Below, piece after piece: positions 42,669-50,397 of a stretch of DNA of 64,000 nucleotides. This DNA comes from Candidatus Gastranaerophilales bacterium. Its GTDB lineage: Bacteria > Cyanobacteriota > Vampirovibrionia > Gastranaerophilales > Gastranaerophilaceae. The stretch covers positions 17,922 through 81,921 of the forward strand of contig CAJOKJ010000020.1 of NCBI GenBank assembly GCA_905235155.1, in the 5' to 3' direction. The position numbers and the translations under genes were made by a program. The notes under the pieces were generated by a model. The model was given only the letters and a program-made list of their open reading frames with translations. It was not told where the DNA came from and searched no databases. Position 1 is the first letter of the stretch, and each line of letters opens with the position of its first letter.

Positions 42669-44015
42669 TTAATGCCTTTTGAACATTAGCAGTTGACCGT
42701 ATACGCTTATTGTACCGCCTGCGTCAACACGGAAGTCAAATTGATCAACATTTCCGGTAGTTTTCGAGTTTGGTCCTTTATTACCGTTTATGTCAACTGT
42801 TATAATAGCGTCTTTAGAACTGGTTGCAAATCTATCAACAACACTCCAGGACATACCGTCTTTTGTTACAAATGAACAAGATGTACCATTACAAGAGCTT
42901 GACTTTGTATCAAATAAACTTGCAAAACTGTATGCGAATTTGTTTGTCGTTTTCATGTCGCTAGGGTGATTTGCAGGTAATGTCGTATTAGTAAATACGT
43001 TACCTCTAGAACCTGCTTCAAAATTAGGTATTATATAATCGGTTGTCCCGTTTTTGTTGTCCCCGTTAGTAGTTCCCGTACCTATATTTACGGCATTATC
43101 TGTCGGTATATCAGGATTGAACACTTGACAAGAAGACGGGTCAATAGTGCAAGGATCATCGTTTCCGTTGGAACCTGCACTGCAAGCAGGATTGCTTGGA
43201 TTTGCCGAACAGTCAAATGTGCTGCCGCTTGATGATGAACTGCTTGAACTGCTTGAACTAGATATTGAGCGACACCTTGTCGGACAGCCATCAGATCCGA
43301 CAAGATATCCATTCGGACAGTCAAGGTTAAGGTCAGGACATTTTTTACATTCACAAGAACCTCCTTCTTTAAATACGTAGCCGTCAGGACATTTTTCACA
43401 CTTTATACAATCACAAGTTTTACCTGGATTTTTATATCCTCCATAGCCTAAGCCGTTGCAATCAGTAGTTTTACATTTATTACATTCACACCTATCATCT
43501 TGAGAAGACCCTTCTTCACAAGGTTTACAAACACATTTACACGTAGTAGAATTTACTTCAATTGTATTTTTGGGGTAGCAATATCTTCTATTCGAAGCCT
43601 TATTACTCATACACATTTCTGAACAATTACAATTAGCACCAATATAGTTTAAACCATTCATCTCAGCACAACAGCCAACACATTTTATGGTATAATTAGT
43701 AAAAAAACTATCCAAATCATATTGACAAGAATATTCTGCCACTGCCAGTTGCCTATTTATTAATGCGGTGAGATATTTGTTTAGTTTATTTGTTTTATAT
43801 GCTGTTTTTTGTACAGGATATAAATCATCGTCATTTGCCAGTGTTGCTACGGCTTTGGCTGTTTCGGAATAGGCTTTTCGAATCATTGAGTAGTCTTTGT
43901 CCGGTCGCATGTTACGCAAACTGACAATTGTTATTATTGCAATAATCCCAATTACTCCGACCATAATTAGTGTTTCAACTAAAGTAAATGCTTTTTCAGA
44001 CTTAAATTTTTTCAT
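42669..44015 (-). CDS. Cysteine-rich type IV pilin-like protein under a predicted DNA-inversion switch
   Basis: 448 residues. Prepilin signal SEKAFTLVETLIMVGVIG, one hydrophobic helix, then a domain with 26 Cys between about 95 and 255 (pairs such as CKCVCKPC, CDCIKCEKC, CECKKC) in EGF/keratin-like spacing, a run of 12 Ser, four more Cys, and a C-terminal domain (ITVDINGNKGPNS) also seen in the pilin-like protein at 12.7-13.7 kb. Total 32 Cys, all outside the helix, so disulfides in an exported adhesin-like pilin are likely. AAGGAG precedes ATG 44015. The promoter side is the left inverted repeat of the recombinase segment. One missing A near 42695 may have truncated the original tail, which would read to 42631. 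Confidence 0.82.
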   Translation of the reverse strand: MKKFKSEKAFTLVETLIMVGVIGIIAIITIVSLRNMRPDKDYSMIRKAYSETAKAVATLANDDDLYPVQKTAYKTNKLNKYLTALINRQLAVAEYSCQYDLDSFFTNYTIKCVGCCAEMNGLNYIGANCNCSEMCMSNKASNRRYCYPKNTIEVNSTTCKCVCKPCEEGSSQDDRCECNKCKTTDCNGLGYGGYKNPGKTCDCIKCEKCPDGYVFKEGGSCECKKCPDLNLDCPNGYLVGSDGCPTRCRSISSSSSSSSSSSSGSTFDCSANPSNPACSAGSNGNDDPCTIDPSSCQVFNPDIPTDNAVNIGTGTTNGDNKNGTTDYIIPNFEAGSRGNVFTNTTLPANHPSDMKTTNKFAYSFASLFDTKSSSCNGTSCSFVTKDGMSWSVVDRFATSSKDAIITVDINGNKGPNSKTTGNVDQFDFRVDAGGTISVYGQLLMFKRH

Positions 44016-44027
44016 ATTAACTTCTCC

Positions 44028-44063
44028 TTCAATGCAACATTTTTTATAAAATGTTGTATTGAA
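44028..44063. repeat. Left inverted recombination-like site
   Basis: A dyad with 16-base arms and one mismatch, centred on TTAT at 44045-44048: core CAACATTTT...AAAATGTTG (44035-44056). The 26 bases 44035-44060 are exactly repeated in reverse complement at 44644-44669. It lies between the recombinase gene and the Shine-Dalgarno of the cysteine-rich pilin-like gene. Confidence 0.85.
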
Positions 44064-44084
44064 CAAAGTACAGAAAGGATTAAT

Positions 44085-44627
44085 ATGACAGCAGTTGAAC
44101 CGATTAGAAACTTACAAAAAATTAAAAAAGTAGAACAATTTTTAGCCAAGCAAAGCTATAGAAATTTATTGCTTTTTACGTTTGGTATAAATTCCGGTTT
44201 AAGAATATCTGATATTTTAAAGCTTGATGTGAAAGATGTAAAAAACAAGGCTTATATTGAGATAAAAGAACAAAAAACGAATAAATTTAAGAAGTTTCCT
44301 CTAAATTCAAAACTTAAAAATATGATTGAAATTTACACAAAGAATAAACCTGTTAATAGTCCGCTATTCAAAACGATATTTAACAATAGAATGGATAGAG
44401 TAACCGCTTATAGGATAATAAGATATGCCTGTAAAAGAGCAGGCGTAAGGGAAAATATAGGCACACACAGTCTAAGAAAAACTTTTGGATATCATTTTTA
44501 TAAAAAATATAATGATATTGCAATGTTACAAAAAATATTAAATCACTCCTCACCTGCTGTAACAATGCGATATATTGGAATTGAACAAGAAGAAATTTAT
44601 AAAAATTACAAAATGTTTATTTTATAA
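44085..44627 (+). CDS. Small tyrosine recombinase (site-specific integrase/invertase)
   Basis: 180 residues, only the catalytic domain of the phage-integrase family; the N-terminal core-binding domain is absent or very short. All catalytic positions are visible: Arg40 (SGLR), Lys64, His128 and Arg131 (HSLRKTFG), His154 (LNHSS) and the nucleophile Tyr163 (MRYIG). Relatives of this size (FimB/FimE-like, Xer-like) invert or resolve short DNA segments. AGAAAGGATT precedes the ATG. The gene is wholly inside a segment bounded by exact inverted dyads and is divergent from the cysteine-rich pilin-like gene, so control of that gene by inversion is the likeliest role. No phage or conjugation genes are nearby. 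Confidence 0.9.
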   Translation: MTAVEPIRNLQKIKKVEQFLAKQSYRNLLLFTFGINSGLRISDILKLDVKDVKNKAYIEIKEQKTNKFKKFPLNSKLKNMIEIYTKNKPVNSPLFKTIFNNRMDRVTAYRIIRYACKRAGVRENIGTHSLRKTFGYHFYKKYNDIAMLQKILNHSSPAVTMRYIGIEQEEIYKNYKMFIL

Positions 44628-44642
44628 TTTTTGTGTTATAAT
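44623..44642 (+). promoter_or_regulatory. Outward promoter at the right end of the invertible segment
   Basis: TATAAT (44623-44628) overlapping the recombinase stop and an extended -10 TGTTATAAT (44634-44642) that runs into the right dyad. Apart from two T it is the same as the ftsZ promoter block at 31617-31638. It points away from the pilin gene now; after inversion it would lie at about 44062-44067 facing the pilin gene. Confidence 0.65.
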
Positions 44643-44676
44643 AAATACAACATTTTATAAAAAATGTTGTATTTAT
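44641..44676. repeat. Right inverted recombination-like site
   Basis: A perfect dyad with 16-base arms around ATAA (44657-44660); 44644-44669 is the exact reverse complement of 44035-44060. The non-palindromic spacers (TTAT left, ATAA right) are in inverted orientation, so recombination would invert 44061-44643. As RNA it could also act as a hairpin terminator for the recombinase. Confidence 0.85.
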
Positions 44677-44817
44677 AAAAAGTTTGTATAAACGGCACTA
44701 TATGCTGCTACACAGTATACATTTTTAAAGTCGTTTTTTGTACTACTTAAGCGGTTATTATTCATTTGATTTTTACATGTGTTTGTTTTAGTATTTTGTT
44801 GATTAAGGAGTGCCGGG

Positions 44818-44901
44818 TTGGAAATAAAAAACTTACCGGCGAGTACATATAAATTAAGGAGAATGCGAAATGGCATCAAAAAACTTTTTATTTACGTCTG
44901 A
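44818..44901 (+). CDS. Possible 27-residue leader ORF overlapping the metK start
   Basis: TTG at 44818 is 7 bases after AAGGAG and opens a frame [19 protein letters not shown] ending at TGA 44901, 29 bases inside metK. It is basic and has no known homologue that I recognise. A GCCGG/CCGGC hairpin lies over its first codons. It could be a regulatory leader or a chance frame. Confidence 0.3.
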   Translation: MEIKNLPASTYKLRRMRNGIKKLFIYV

Positions 44902-46141
44902 ATCCGTAACTGAAGGTCATCCTGACAAAGTTTGCGATCAAATTTCAGATGCAATTTTAGACGAATTTTTAACAAAAGACAACAAATCACGTGTTGCCGC
45001 AGAAACAACCGTAACAACAGGTATGGCACTTGTTTGCGGTGAAATCACATCCGATTGTTATGTAGATATTCCTCAAGTTGTTAGAAATACAATTAAAAAT
45101 ATCGGTTACATTGGTGAAAACGGTGGAGGGTTCGACTACAAAACTTGTGCCGTTTTAACAAGTATTGATGAACAATCAACAGATATCGCCGGCGGTGTAA
45201 ACAAAGCACTTGAATCAAGAAATAATAATGCTGATACCTCAAACAGCGAAACAGAAGACATCGGTGCAGGCGATCAAGGTATTATGTTTGGTTATGCTTG
45301 TAACGAAACTCCTGAGTTAATGCCTTTACCTATCAGCCTTGCTCACAAATTATCTTACAGATTATCAAGAGTAAGAAAAAAAGGTATTGTTGATTACTTA
45401 AGACCTGACGGTAAATCACAAGTTACAGTTGAATATGTTGACGGAAAACCTGCAAGAATTCATACAATTCTTATTTCAACTCAACACGATCCCGTTATCG
45501 GTACAGAAAGCGACAATCAAAAAGTTCAATCAATAATTGAAAAAGACCTAAAAGAACACGTTATTAACTACGTATTCAAAAATGAAACCATAAAACCTGA
45601 TGAAAATACAATTATTTTAATCAATCCGTCAGGACGTTTCGTAATCGGCGGCCCTCAAGGTGATGCAGGATTAACGGGAAGAAAAATTATTGTAGATACA
45701 TACGGCGGTTATTCTCGTCACGGTGGCGGTGCTTTTTCAGGTAAAGATCCAACGAAGGTTGACCGTTCTGCCGCTTATGCTGCAAGATATGTTGCTAAAA
45801 ATATAGTAAAGGCAGGTTTGGCTGAAAAATGTGAAATAGAGTTGGCTTATGCTATTGGTGTTGCAGAACCTATTTCAGTTTTGGTTGATACTTTTGGTAC
45901 AGGTACAATTTCTGATGAAAATTTATCTGAATTAGTAAGCAAAAATTTTGACTTAAGACCTGTTGGAATTATTAATAAATTTGATTTAAGAAATTTACCT
46001 TCTAAAAATGGTGGTAAATTCTATCAAAAACTTGCTGCTTATGGTCACATGGGCAGAACAGATTTAGAAGTTCCTTGGGAAGAAACTGATAAAGCTGAAA
46101 TATTAAAAACTCAAGCAGAAGCATACACTGCTTTAGTTTAA
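44870..46141 (+). CDS. metK: S-adenosylmethionine synthase
   Basis: Makes S-adenosylmethionine from methionine and ATP. 423 residues, about 30-40 longer than the E. coli enzyme. [52 protein letters not shown] and [19 protein letters not shown] are the MetK signatures. TTAAGGAGAATGCGAA precedes the ATG. The leader shows no SAM riboswitch that I can recognise. A terminator follows, so it is a single-gene unit. Confidence 0.97.
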   Translation: MASKNFLFTSESVTEGHPDKVCDQISDAILDEFLTKDNKSRVAAETTVTTGMALVCGEITSDCYVDIPQVVRNTIKNIGYIGENGGGFDYKTCAVLTSIDEQSTDIAGGVNKALESRNNNADTSNSETEDIGAGDQGIMFGYACNETPELMPLPISLAHKLSYRLSRVRKKGIVDYLRPDGKSQVTVEYVDGKPARIHTILISTQHDPVIGTESDNQKVQSIIEKDLKEHVINYVFKNETIKPDENTIILINPSGRFVIGGPQGDAGLTGRKIIVDTYGGYSRHGGGAFSGKDPTKVDRSAAYAARYVAKNIVKAGLAEKCEIELAYAIGVAEPISVLVDTFGTGTISDENLSELVSKNFDLRPVGIINKFDLRNLPSKNGGKFYQKLAAYGHMGRTDLEVPWEETDKAEILKTQAEAYTALV

Positions 46142-46149
46142 TGAAATAC

Positions 46150-46180
46150 AAAAGGGGACAAGCAATTGTCCCCTTTTTAT
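46150..46180 (+). terminator. Intrinsic terminator of metK
   Basis: AAAAGGGGACAA and TTGTCCCCTTTT form a 12-pair stem around GCAA, followed by TTAT, 9 bases after the metK stop. Confidence 0.9.
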
Positions 46181-46191
46181 AAGGTTTTACG

Positions 46192-47121
46192 ATGAGCACA
46201 TTTAATAAAAGAATTTTATTTGTAGGAATACCCGACATGGCATACATTTGCCTTGACGGGCTTTTGACTGCCGGTATTAACATAGTCGGAGTTATGGGGC
46301 CTAAAAAAACTCATAATACTTATGATAATTTTAAAGATTTTGCAAAATCAAGAGGAATGAATTTTATTGAATGGGATAAATTGAAAGACCCAAAATTATT
46401 AGATTACTTAAAATCATTGAATATTGACGCTGCTGTTGTTGCTTCGTTTAATTATAAAATTCCAAAAGTTCTTTTAGATATTCCCCAAATAGGTTTTATT
46501 AATATTCATCCGTCGTTGCTGCCAAAATATAGAGGCGGAAATCCGTATTCTACCGTTATAATAAATGGCGAACAAGAAACAGGAGTTACGCTTCATTTTA
46601 TGGATGAAGGTTTTGACACAGGTGATATTATCACGCAAAAAAAAGTTAATATTGCACCATTTGAAACAATGGGAACTCTTTTTAACAGGTTAAATTTACT
46701 CGGAATGCAAATGCTTGTTTCGGTTTTAAATGATTTTGAAAAAGGCGAACTTCCAAGATATAAACAACCGGAAGGAGAATTTGTAACAGGTCAAAGTTTA
46801 AAAGATGCAGATTTATATATAAATTACAAAAAATCTGCCATTGAAATTGACAGATTTATTAGAGGTTTAAATCCTTTTTTAATTGCATCTACAACTTTTA
46901 GAGGCAATATGATTAAAATTTTTATGGCAAACTACATAGACAAAGATTCATCAAAATATGAACCCGGAGCAATATCTAAAGTTGAAACAGACAGATTTTA
47001 CATTGCAACAGGAAAAGGTTTTATTTGCCCTACGGCTATTCAATTTGGAAGTTTCTTTGTTGGTAATGCTCAGGATTTTATAAAAATTCTTGCACCAAAA
47101 GTTGGAGAGGTATTCAAATAA
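46192..47121 (+). CDS. Formyltransferase (methionyl-tRNA formyltransferase family)
   Basis: 309 residues. N-terminal formyl-transfer domain with ASFNYKIP, NIHPSLLPKYRGGNP (catalytic Asn and His) and DEGFDTGDIITQKKV (catalytic Asp), then a smaller C-terminal OB-like part (IEIDRFIRGLNPF). This is the Fmt/ArnA-type formyl-THF enzyme layout. The NIHPSLLPKYRG form suits either Fmt or a formyltransferase of sugars or other amines. It is followed immediately by endonuclease IV, thioesterase and metF (a folate enzyme). I would call Fmt provisionally. Confidence 0.75.
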   Translation: MSTFNKRILFVGIPDMAYICLDGLLTAGINIVGVMGPKKTHNTYDNFKDFAKSRGMNFIEWDKLKDPKLLDYLKSLNIDAAVVASFNYKIPKVLLDIPQIGFINIHPSLLPKYRGGNPYSTVIINGEQETGVTLHFMDEGFDTGDIITQKKVNIAPFETMGTLFNRLNLLGMQMLVSVLNDFEKGELPRYKQPEGEFVTGQSLKDADLYINYKKSAIEIDRFIRGLNPFLIASTTFRGNMIKIFMANYIDKDSSKYEPGAISKVETDRFYIATGKGFICPTAIQFGSFFVGNAQDFIKILAPKVGEVFK

Positions 47122-47948
47122 TGAACGAATTGAAATTTCTAACAGCGGGTATGCCGTTAAGAACAGATAAAAAAATAGGATATTCTGATGCATTCAAAGT
47201 TTTAGAAAATATGAATTTAGACGGTATTGAAGTTGAATTTGTACAAGGTGTCAGAATGAGTGAAAATTCACGAAAACTTGTTAAAGAGGCTTCTAAAAAA
47301 TTCACATTTACTGCACACGGTCCTTATTATATAAACTTAAATGCAAGAGAGCAGGAAAAAATTGACGCAAGTATTACCAGAATTGTTGATACGGCAACGG
47401 TTGCCAATGAATTTGGCGGTTACAGCATAACTTATCACGCAGCATTTTATCTTGGAAATGACAAAAAAGTTGTTTTTAAACGTGTGGTTGAACAAACATC
47501 GAAAATTATTGATATTTTAGAAAAAGAAAATAATAAAATATGGATAAGACCTGAAACAACCGGAAAAGGAACTCAATGGGGTGATGTTGATGAAATTGTA
47601 AGATTATCAAAAGAATTTAATCAAGTTTTACCTTGTGTTGATTTTGCACACGTACATGCAAGAAGCGGTGGCGGTTTTAACACTTATGATGATTTTTGTT
47701 CAATTTTAGAAAAAATTGGTACTGAACTTGGAGATGTCGCTTTGAATAATTTTCACGCACACCTTGCAGGTATAGCATATTCCGATAAAGGAGAAAAAAA
47801 TCACTTACCTTTACAAGACTCCGATATGAATTACAAAGATTTGCTGAAAGCTATGAAAAAGTTTAATATAAAAGGGACTGTTGTTTGTGAAAGCCCAAAT
47901 ATAGAAGATGACTGTAAATTAATAAAGGAGTATTATAAATCATTATGA
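47121..47948 (+). CDS. nfo: Endonuclease IV-family AP endonuclease
   Basis: 275-residue TIM barrel. Zinc ligands and surrounding motifs of endonuclease IV are in order: AHGPYYINL, YHAAFYLG, RPETTGKGTQWGDVDE, CVDFAHVHARSGG, NFHAHLAGIAYSDKG and ESPNIEDD. The enzyme cuts 5' to abasic sites. nth at 25 kb would supply the glycosylase side of base-excision repair. Start overlaps the formyltransferase stop by 1 base, and its end overlaps the thioesterase gene by 4 bases. Confidence 0.82.
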   Translation: MNELKFLTAGMPLRTDKKIGYSDAFKVLENMNLDGIEVEFVQGVRMSENSRKLVKEASKKFTFTAHGPYYINLNAREQEKIDASITRIVDTATVANEFGGYSITYHAAFYLGNDKKVVFKRVVEQTSKIIDILEKENNKIWIRPETTGKGTQWGDVDEIVRLSKEFNQVLPCVDFAHVHARSGGGFNTYDDFCSILEKIGTELGDVALNNFHAHLAGIAYSDKGEKNHLPLQDSDMNYKDLLKAMKKFNIKGTVVCESPNIEDDCKLIKEYYKSL

Positions 47949-48700
47949 TAAACGAAAAATCACCATACTACTATAATAAAGAATTTTTTGTAAGATACAG
48001 TGAAATGGATTACAATAAAATGTTAAAACCGTCTGCTTTTTTGAATTTTTTACAAGACGTGGCTACAATCGCAGCAGATAAAGGCGGTTTTGGATACAAC
48101 GAAGTTTATCCGAAAAATTTAGGTTGGTTCTTACTAAAATACCACATGGAATTTAATAACTATCCTCAAAACATAGAAAATCTTTTAATAAAAACAGAAG
48201 CAAGAGGATATAATAAATTATTTGCTCATCGTGATTTTGATATTTACGACAAAGACAATAATGAATTAATTGGCAGAGTAATAAGTTATTGGGCTTTGGT
48301 TAATTTAAAGGATAAATCAATGGCTATGCCTTGTGATATTTTTCCTGATAAATTTACAAAAGTTGAAAAACGTGAAGATGATTTAAACTTTTTAAAAGTT
48401 CATGCTCCGGAAAGAATTGATTACACAGCCGAATTTAATGTAAGATATGATGATATTGACGTGAATAAGCACGTTAATAATATGAATTATATTGTCTGGG
48501 CTTTTGAAGCGTTACCTAAAGATTTCAGAGATAAATATAAACCCAAAACTATTGATATGGTTTATAAAAAAGAAATTCAATATGGCAACAAAGTTCTATC
48601 AGAAGTTCAAACAGATGAAAACATTGCATTAATATCTGTTAAAAATAAAGATACTGATGAAGAATTATGCGTAATTAGAACTGAATTTGAAGAAATATAG
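47945..48700 (+). CDS. Acyl-ACP thioesterase
   Basis: 251 residues, two hotdog halves: NKEFFVRYSEMDYNKML (first) and EFNVRYDDIDVNKHVNNMNYI (second, with Asn and His of the active site) as in bacterial FatA-type acyl-ACP thioesterases. It releases free fatty acids from acyl-ACP. No signal peptide. The ATGA junction with endonuclease IV shows coupling, and metF follows. Confidence 0.88.
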   Translation: MINEKSPYYYNKEFFVRYSEMDYNKMLKPSAFLNFLQDVATIAADKGGFGYNEVYPKNLGWFLLKYHMEFNNYPQNIENLLIKTEARGYNKLFAHRDFDIYDKDNNELIGRVISYWALVNLKDKSMAMPCDIFPDKFTKVEKREDDLNFLKVHAPERIDYTAEFNVRYDDIDVNKHVNNMNYIVWAFEALPKDFRDKYKPKTIDMVYKKEIQYGNKVLSEVQTDENIALISVKNKDTDEELCVIRTEFEEI

Positions 48701-48704
48701 AATT

Positions 48705-49589
48705 ATGAAATTAAACGACATTTATAACAAAGAAAAAACTCAAATTTCTTATGAAGTTTTTCCGCCTAAAAATGATACCGATGGAACTAAAACGTCAAAA
48801 CTTTTTGATGAAATTTTAAGTTTAAAAAAATATAAGCCTGCATTAATTTCGGTAACTTATGGTGCAGGTGGCTCAAATAAAGAACAATCTTACGAAATAG
48901 TAAAATATTTATCAGAAAAAAATTTAAATGTAATGCCTCATTTTACTTGTATCTGTTCCAGCAAGACACAGATTGAGACTTATTTAAATGATTTAAAATC
49001 TCTTAATATAGAAAATATTTTGGCATTAAGAGGTGATGAACCAAAAGATAACACAATTTGCTACCTTGATTTCAGATATGCAAATGAACTTGTAGAATAT
49101 TTGCATCTTCACACGGAATTTGCAATTGCAGTTGCAGGATATCCGGAAGGACATCTTCAAGCACCTGATTTAAATACTGATATTAAAAATTTAAAAAAGA
49201 AATTAAACGCAGGTGGAAATGTAATTTTTACGCAAATGTTTTTTGATAATGATAAATTTTTCAAATATAAAGAGCTATTAGGAAAAGAAAATATAAGTAC
49301 TCCTGTTATTGCAGGAATTTTACCAATATTAAGCTATGAACAACTGGATAAAATGTTATCTTTAGCAAAAGTTACACTTCCTAAAAAACTTATGGATACA
49401 CTCGAAAAATACAAATATAATAAAGACGATATAAAAAAAATAGGTATTGACTTTGCAACTGAGCAGTGTCAAGAATTAATTGAAAATAAAATTCACGGTA
49501 TCCATTTTTATACGTTAAACAAATCTTATTCAACATCGAAAATACTTGACAATCTTAATTATGCAACTTATATCTCAGAACAGAATTAG
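48705..49589 (+). CDS. metF: Methylenetetrahydrofolate reductase
   Basis: 294 residues. Start ATG 48705 (a TTG at 48687 would overlap the previous gene). ISYEVFPPKNDTDG, LALRGDEPKDN, VAGYPEGHLQ and ITQMFFDNDKFF-like FTQMFFDNDKFF mark the FAD-dependent barrel that reduces 5,10-methylene-THF for methionine synthesis, which in turn feeds metK upstream. The last 35 bases overlap the convergent TPR-NHL gene. Confidence 0.93.
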   Translation: MKLNDIYNKEKTQISYEVFPPKNDTDGTKTSKLFDEILSLKKYKPALISVTYGAGGSNKEQSYEIVKYLSEKNLNVMPHFTCICSSKTQIETYLNDLKSLNIENILALRGDEPKDNTICYLDFRYANELVEYLHLHTEFAIAVAGYPEGHLQAPDLNTDIKNLKKKLNAGGNVIFTQMFFDNDKFFKYKELLGKENISTPVIAGILPILSYEQLDKMLSLAKVTLPKKLMDTLEKYKYNKDDIKKIGIDFATEQCQELIENKIHGIHFYTLNKSYSTSKILDNLNYATYISEQN

Positions 49590-50394
49590 ACCCTTGAGAT
49601 GAAATAAATAACATATTACCTTTCAGATACAATCCGTAAGGCTTGTCAATATTTGCAATAAGAATATTTATAATACCATTTTTTGTAACTTTTAATACAT
49701 TATTGTTACCGTAATTTGCCACATATAAATTACCTGCATTATCAATAGCAAGACCTATCGGACCGTTTATACGTTTATCTTTTACAAATATTACACGTTG
49801 TCCTGTTGTATATATCTTTGTAATAGAATTGTCAGCATAACAAGCAACGTACAAATTTCCCAAATCATCTGTAACCATGCCTGTTGGACCCTGTATACCT
49901 TCAAAAAGATATGAATTTTGAGCAGTTACAGTATCAATAGACTGCAACGGAACTTTCATCGGATTAGCCACTCCGCCTGATTTTATTTGACTAATCAATT
50001 TTTTTGCTGAATTGTATTGAGAAGATGATTTTGGTATTGCTGTTGCATATTGCAAAGCTTTTTCTTTTTGTCCTAACTTATACGCAACATAGGCAGCCTT
50101 ATATACTGCTTCAAAATCACTCGGTTGTCTTATAAAAATTTGTTCAAATACCGGTAAAGCAGATTGATATTGTTCCAAAAATTCGTATATACTGCCTAAA
50201 TTGTAATATGCATCTATAAAATCAGGACTAATATTTATTGCTTCTCTAAAATATTCAGCCGCCTTTTCATATTGACCTATTTTATAAAAATCAATACCTT
50301 TGTTGTAGTTAAGACGTGCTTCATTTGCAATTTGAGCCATTGCCGAAATTGGAAGAAACATTAATATAAGTAATATTAGTATACGTTTTAACAT
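49555..50394 (-). CDS. Exported TPR and NHL-repeat protein
   Basis: 279 residues. Signal peptide MLKRILILLILMFLPISAMA. Three TPR units follow (YNKGIDFYKIGQYEKAAEYF, AYYNLGSIYEFLEQYQSALP, AAYVAYKLGQKEKALQYA), then three or four NHL/beta-propeller repeats (GPTGMVTDDLGNLYVACYAD, GPIGLAIDNAGNLYVANYGN, KPYGLYLKGNMLFISSQGSN). A half propeller may need a partner to close. Probably a protein-protein scaffold in the periplasm. It starts 3 bases after malQ on the same strand. Confidence 0.75.
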   Translation of the reverse strand: MLKRILILLILMFLPISAMAQIANEARLNYNKGIDFYKIGQYEKAAEYFREAINISPDFIDAYYNLGSIYEFLEQYQSALPVFEQIFIRQPSDFEAVYKAAYVAYKLGQKEKALQYATAIPKSSSQYNSAKKLISQIKSGGVANPMKVPLQSIDTVTAQNSYLFEGIQGPTGMVTDDLGNLYVACYADNSITKIYTTGQRVIFVKDKRINGPIGLAIDNAGNLYVANYGNNNVLKVTKNGIINILIANIDKPYGLYLKGNMLFISSQGSNSVLRYKLHN

Positions 50395-50397
50395 ATT

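Noticed and set aside
43088..43399. 103-codon frame opposite the cysteine-rich domain
   Set aside because: Lies on the same strand in a shifted frame, with no start signal and low-complexity Val/Gln/Ala content from the Ser/Cys codons.
44085..44627. Remnant of a prophage or integrative element
   Set aside because: No structural, replication or transfer genes are near, the segment is only 600 bases, and the flanking sites are inverted rather than direct repeats.
44700..44869. SAM riboswitch before metK
   Set aside because: I cannot match any known SAM class; only one GCCGG/CCGGC hairpin is clear.
44673..44879. 68-codon minus-strand frame in the metK leader
   Set aside because: No ribosome site, overlaps the metK start and has no recognisable domain.
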